Positions 24,585 through 28,748 of a stretch of 28,748 nucleotides of DNA are shown one piece after another. The position numbers were made by a program, and so were the translations under genes. Source of the stretch: DASUZD01 sp036377055 (lineage in GTDB: Bacteria; Actinomycetota; Thermoleophilia; Gaiellales; Gaiellaceae); assembly GCA_036377055.1 (NCBI GenBank), contig DASUZD010000008.1:1-28748 (forward strand), in the 5' to 3' direction. The notes beneath the pieces were generated by a model. That model was not told the DNA's origin. It did not search any database and saw nothing but the letters and a program-made list of their open reading frames with translations. Numbering within the stretch: the stretch's first letter is position 1; each line of letters opens with the position of its first letter.

Positions 24585-25174
24585 AGATCGAGAACTCGTT
24601 CGAGGTCACGGCTCCCCCGGAGGCCGCCTGGGCGCTGCTCATGGACGTGCCGCGCGTGATCCCGTGCATGCCCGGCGCGGAGCTGGTCGAGACGGTCGAC
24701 GAGAACGCCTGGAAGGCGCGGATGCGCGTGAAGCTCGGGCCGATCTCGCTCTCGTTCCTGACCGACGTGCGCCGCGACGAGGCGGACGAGTCGGCGCGGC
24801 GCGTGCGGCTCGCCGCCGACGCGCGCGAGGAGCGTGGCCGCGGCGCCGCCATGGCGACGATCGACTCGTCGCTCGTCGAGGGAGAGGGCCGAACGCGGGT
24901 CGAGACCGCGACGGACCTGACGCTGACCGGTCCCGCGGCGCAGTACGGCCGCCCGGGCCTGATCCAGGACGTCGCGTCGCAGCTCCTCAAGCGCTTCGCC
25001 GAGTGCCTCGAGCAGCAGCTCACGCCAACGGTGGCCGCTGCCGAGACGGGCGTTCCGGCTCCGCCGGCTACGGCTCCGCCCGAGCAGCCTCCGGTGCAGG
25101 GGCTCTCGCTGGGCCTGCGCGCTCTCGCGAGCGCCCTCGGCCGACTCGTGCGGCGATTGATCCGCCGCGGCTGA
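24581..25174 (+). CDS. coxG: CoxG-like membrane anchor protein (SRPBCC/START fold)
   Basis: 197-aa protein matching CoxG, which recruits CO dehydrogenase to the cytoplasmic membrane. The core (KIENSFEVTAPPEAAWALLM, VIPCMPGAELVE, KARMRVKLGPISLSFL, then TLTGPAAQYGRPGLI) is the SRPBCC-type ligand pocket. A Pro/Ala-rich linker (about 150-172) leads to an amphipathic, Arg-rich C-terminus (LSLGLRALASALGRLVRRLI) suited to membrane association. The conserved N-terminus begins immediately after CTG 24581, which overlaps the upstream TGA as CTGA. No ATG, GTG or TTG is available nearby upstream, and an internal ATG would remove conserved residues. CTG initiation by coupling is therefore the simplest reading. 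It is the last gene of the form I operon. Confidence 0.87.
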   Translation: MKIENSFEVTAPPEAAWALLMDVPRVIPCMPGAELVETVDENAWKARMRVKLGPISLSFLTDVRRDEADESARRVRLAADAREERGRGAAMATIDSSLVEGEGRTRVETATDLTLTGPAAQYGRPGLIQDVASQLLKRFAECLEQQLTPTVAAAETGVPAPPATAPPEQPPVQGLSLGLRALASALGRLVRRLIRRG

Positions 25175-25703
25175 CCCGAACGGCGTGACTCCTAGGCGGT
25201 CGGGGCGGCCGATCGCGACGCACTTCCGCGACGGTGGCTGCCACCCGGACCGGTTCCAAAGAGCCGTGTTCGAGGCTCGAGCGCCAACACCCGGGTCTGA
25301 CCCCGAATGCGCGCCAACCACGCGCACGCGGACCCACAGCCGCGCGCGCCGAGCTCGGCGGCAAGCGGAGGTCGCGCCGCGCGCCGAGGCCGGGGTCTGA
25401 CCCCGGTTTGCAACGCACAACGCGCAGACCGTCCACAGCCGAGCCGCAAAAGAACCCGTCAAAGCCGGCCGCGCGAGCTCCTCCAACGCTCGCGCGTGAC
25501 CTCGTCCGGACCGAGACCGGGCTCGCGCGGACAGTGGCCGACGGGGGAGCGAGGCGTTTGGCTCGATCGCGCGAGTCGGCAGAAGTCGCGGGCTTTCGAC
25601 CATGCTGGGGCCGCTGAATAGCGATGCCTCGAGCTCGAGTCGCTTGATGGAAATTCGGGCCGCGAGCGCGTAGGGTCCCGCCGACCGACGGAAGGAGACG
25701 CCC
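25175..25703 (+). other. Non-coding gap between the form I and form II clusters
   Basis: 529 bp with no credible gene: short ORFs of 70-130 codons overlap one another on both strands and have repetitive Arg/Ala-rich products. It holds the two REP-like repeats (25291-25441). At its 3' end is the ribosome site AAGGAG (25692-25697) for the next gene. TAGGGT (25671-25676) could be a -10, with TTGATG (25644-25649) as a poorly spaced -35. No strong terminator follows coxG. Confidence 0.6.
25291..25441. repeat. Pair of REP-like palindromic direct repeats
   Basis: Two diverged copies of about 51 bp lie 100 bp apart (25291-25342 and 25391-25441). Each starts with a hairpin: CGGGTCTGACCCCG in copy 1 and the perfect CCGGGGTC-T-GACCCCGG (25390-25406) in copy 2. 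Each ends in CCACAGCCG. GGGGTCTGACCCC-type hairpins are scattered through many GC-rich genomes and resemble REP elements mobilised by Y1 transposases. No transposase is in the window. Confidence 0.7.
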
Positions 25704-26176
<473 letters not shown>

Positions 26177-26180
<4 letters not shown>

Positions 26181-28567
26181 CGACCGAGATCACCGAGGCG
26201 TCGACCACCCAGGTGATCGGCAAGCCGATCAAGCGCGTCGAGGACCCTCGGCTCATCACCGGCTCGGCGAAGTACCTCGACGACCTGAAGCTGCCCGGGA
26301 TGGCGTACGTCGCGATCGTCCGGTCGCCGTACGCGCACGCGCGTATCCGCGGGATCCGGACGCGGGCGGCGCTCCACCATGCTGGTGTGATCGGCGTCTT
26401 CACCGGCGCCGACTTCGAGCACCTGAACCCGCTGCCGTGCGCCTGGCAGGCCGGCGGGACCGAGAACTTCGTCGTGACCCCGCGCGCGCTCGAGATCGAC
26501 CGTGTCACCTTCACCGGGGCAGGCGTCGCGGCCGTCGTCGCGGAGACGGAGGCCGCGGCGGAGGACGCGCTCGCCCTGATCGAGGTCGACTGGGAGCCGC
26601 TCCCTGCCGTCGTCGACGCGGAGGCTGCCGTCGTCGAGGCCGCGCCGCAGATCCACGAGAACGCGGCGTCGAACATCGTCATGGACTGGCACTGCGGGGA
26701 CGCGGACGCGACCGCGCAGGCGCTGGCCGAGTCGGACGTGGTCGTCGAGCAGCGGCTCGTGAACCAGCGGCTGATCCCGACGGCGATCGAGCCGCGCGGC
26801 GCGGCCGCGCAGTACGACGCGTCGACCGGCGAGTACACCGTCTGGATGACGTCGCAGGCGCCGCACGTGATGCGGCTCCTGATGACCGCCTTCGTGTTCG
26901 GAATCTCGGAGACGAAGATGCGGTGCATCTCGCCGCAGGTCGGCGGCGCCTTCGGCTCGAAGATCTACCTCTACCCCGAGTACGTGCTGATGGCCGCGCT
27001 GGCCCAGAAGGTCGGCCGGCCGGTGAAGTGGTTCGAGACGAGGCGCGAGAACTACGTCGCGACCACGCACGGTCGCGACCACATCACGTACCTCCGCGTC
27101 GGCGCGAAGCAGGACGGGACGATCACGGCGCTCGACGCCGACACGTACGCGAACCTCGGCGGCGTCCTCTCGACGATCGCGCCGGGGGTCCCGACGACGC
27201 TCTACGGGCGGATGCTCTCCGGCGCATACCGGATCCCGGCGATCCACTGCCGTGTCCGCGGCGTCTACACGAACACGAGCATGGTCGACGCCTACCGCGG
27301 CGCCGGCCGGCCGGAGGCGACGTACGTCGTCGAGCGCGCCGTCGACCTGGTCGCCCGCAAGCTCGGGCTCGATCCGGTCGAGGTGCGGAGGCGGAACTTC
27401 ATCCCTCCGGACGCGTTCCCGTACGACCCGGCCGGCATCCTCGCCGGGCTCGAGTACGACTCGGGTGACTACGAGAAGGCGCTCGGCCGCGCGCTCGAGA
27501 TCGTCGGCTACGACGACTTCCGCACGAAGCAGGAGCAGGCGAGGCGCGACGGTCGCTACCTCGGCATCGGCTTCTCGACCTACGTCGAGCTCTGCGGCGT
27601 CGCGCCGTCGGCCTGGATCGGCGTCGGCGGCGAGGGCTGGGGCGCCGGCCTCTGGGAGAGCGCCAACGTGCGCGTGCACCTGACCGGCAAGGTCGTCGTC
27701 ACGGCCGGGACGCAGTCGCACGGCCAGGGGCACGAGACGACTCTCGCGCAGGTGGTCGCGTCCGAGCTCGGCGTGCCGGTCGAGGACGTGACCGTCGAGC
27801 ACAGCGACACGCAGGGAACCCCGTTCGGCTACGGCACCTACGGAAGCCGGAGCGCGGCGGTCGGCGCCATCGCCGTCCACACGAGCGTCCAGCGGATCAA
27901 GGAGAAGGCGCGCCGGATCGCGGCGCACATGCTCGAAGCGCCGGTCGACGACGTCGTCTTCGAGGACGGGCGCGCGTACGTCAAGGGCGCTCCGGACACG
28001 GCCAAGACGATCCAGGAGATCGCGGGCGCGGCCGCGCTCGGCTACGACCTGCCGCCGGGCGACGAGCCGTTCCTCGACGACACGGCTTACTACGACCCGC
28101 CGAACTGCACGTTCCCGTTCGGCACGCACATCGCGATCGTCGAGATCGACGGCGAGACCGGCGAGGTGACGCTCCAGCGGTACGTCGCCGTCGACGACGT
28201 CGGCACGGTGATCAACCCGCTGATCGTCGACGGGCAGGTGCACGGCGGGATCGCCCAGGGCATCTCGCAGGCGCTCTGGGAGGGCGCGGTCTACGACGAG
28301 GACGGGCAGCTCCTGACGTCGAGCCTCATGGAGTACGCCGTTCCGAAGGCGGCGTTCTTCCCGCCGTTCGAGGTCGACCGCACGGAGACGCCGACCCCCG
28401 TGAACCCGCTCGGCGTCAAGGGCGCCGGCGAGACCGGCACGATCGCGTCCACGGTCGCGGTCGTGAACGCGGTCGCCGACGCGCTCGCTCCGCTCGGGAT
28501 CCAGCACATCGACATGCCGCTGACCGCCGAACGCGTGTGGCGGGCGATCGAGGAGGCGAAGGCCTGA
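26177..28567 (+). CDS. Form II CoxL-like molybdenum hydroxylase large subunit
   Basis: 796-aa catalytic subunit of the xanthine oxidase family. The active-site loop is DAYRGAGRPEATYVVER, with AYRGAGR at 372-378, the form II signature. The Cys that binds copper in form I is Gly375 here, so a Mo-Cu site of the CO dehydrogenase type is not expected. Other cofactor motifs are intact: VGGAFGSK, HGQGHETT and the GAGETGT loop with the catalytic Glu. Form II enzymes are often annotated as CO dehydrogenases, but their substrates (aldehydes, purines, other heterocycles) are mostly unknown. ATG 26177 overlaps the small-subunit stop (ATGA). Length and domain order are normal. It may share the XdhC and CoxG-like helpers encoded upstream. 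Confidence 0.95.
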
Positions 28568-28748
28568 TGTACACGATGCGTCCCGGCGAGTTCACGTACC
28601 ACCGGCCGACGAGCGTCGAGGAGGCGGTGTCGCTCCTCGGCGACGAGGCGCGCCCGCTCGCCGGCGGGCACTCGCTCCTCCCGATGATGAAGCTCCGGCT
28701 CGCGACGCCGGGCGCGCTCGTCGACCTCGGGCGGGTCTCGGGCCTCGA
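28567..28748 (+). CDS. Form II FAD-binding medium subunit (CoxM-like), 3' truncated
   Basis: First 60 codons of the FAD subunit belonging to the S-L-M cluster, cut by the window end. The N-terminus has the family pattern GEFTYHRPTSVEEAVSLL followed by FAD loop LAGGHSLLPMMKLRLATP. The ATG shares one base with the stop of the large subunit (TGATG), so the genes are coupled. Unlike the form I coxM upstream, this gene has a normal start and an open frame as far as visible. Confidence 0.93.
   Translation, partial: MYTMRPGEFTYHRPTSVEEAVSLLGDEARPLAGGHSLLPMMKLRLATPGALVDLGRVSGL

Noticed and set aside
25185..25621. ORFs of 70-130 codons in the gap between cox clusters
   Set aside because: They overlap each other in several frames, have no ribosome sites and are interrupted by the palindromic repeats.

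Overview
The window is very GC-rich, with strong G/C third-position bias and long antisense shadow ORFs. Start-stop overlaps (GTGA, ATGA) are common, and several genes look leaderless, with a -10-like hexamer six bases before the start codon. Together with the gene content this suggests a deep-branching actinobacterium of the Thermoleophilia (Gaiellales/Solirubrobacterales) type. That placement is an inference; no rRNA or marker gene is present.

Layout. 1-675: 3' end of a sugar-type ABC importer ATPase. 721-3888 (minus): a CotH-kinase-like protein, a small protein duplicating its C-terminal domain, and an MFS exporter. 4040-7534 (minus): a large secreted Asp-box beta-propeller protein with its own promoter and a 13-bp-stem terminator. 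7653-7706: stacked palindromes, probably the operator of the divergent TetR-family gene (7738-8325). 8392-10335: an unusual protein combining a PD-(D/E)XK-like nuclease motif with a complete VWA MIDAS domain, followed by a 56-codon in-frame ORF after the stop. 10522-15138: a two-gene FtsX/MacB-like exporter with both ATPase domains fused. 15163-16833: a Cys-rich small protein, a beta-propeller protein and a small secreted protein.

16862-25174 is a form I aerobic CO dehydrogenase locus. coxD (MoxR ATPase) and coxE (VWA protein) diverge from coxM-coxS-coxL. The large subunit carries AYRCSFR, the Mo-Cu active-site signature of true CO dehydrogenases. Downstream in tight overlap are an XdhC-YHS fusion, a second XdhC protein and coxG. 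coxM has an apparent one-base insertion that fuses its frame to coxS, and it lacks a standard start codon. coxE and coxG both appear to start with CTG.

After a 529-bp non-coding gap holding two REP-like palindromic repeats, a second molybdenum hydroxylase begins at 25704 in the order S-L-M (M cut by the window end). Its large subunit has AYRGAGR, the form II signature, so its substrate is probably not CO. The two clusters show the textbook subunit orders for form I (MSL) and form II (SLM) and may share the maturation proteins between them.
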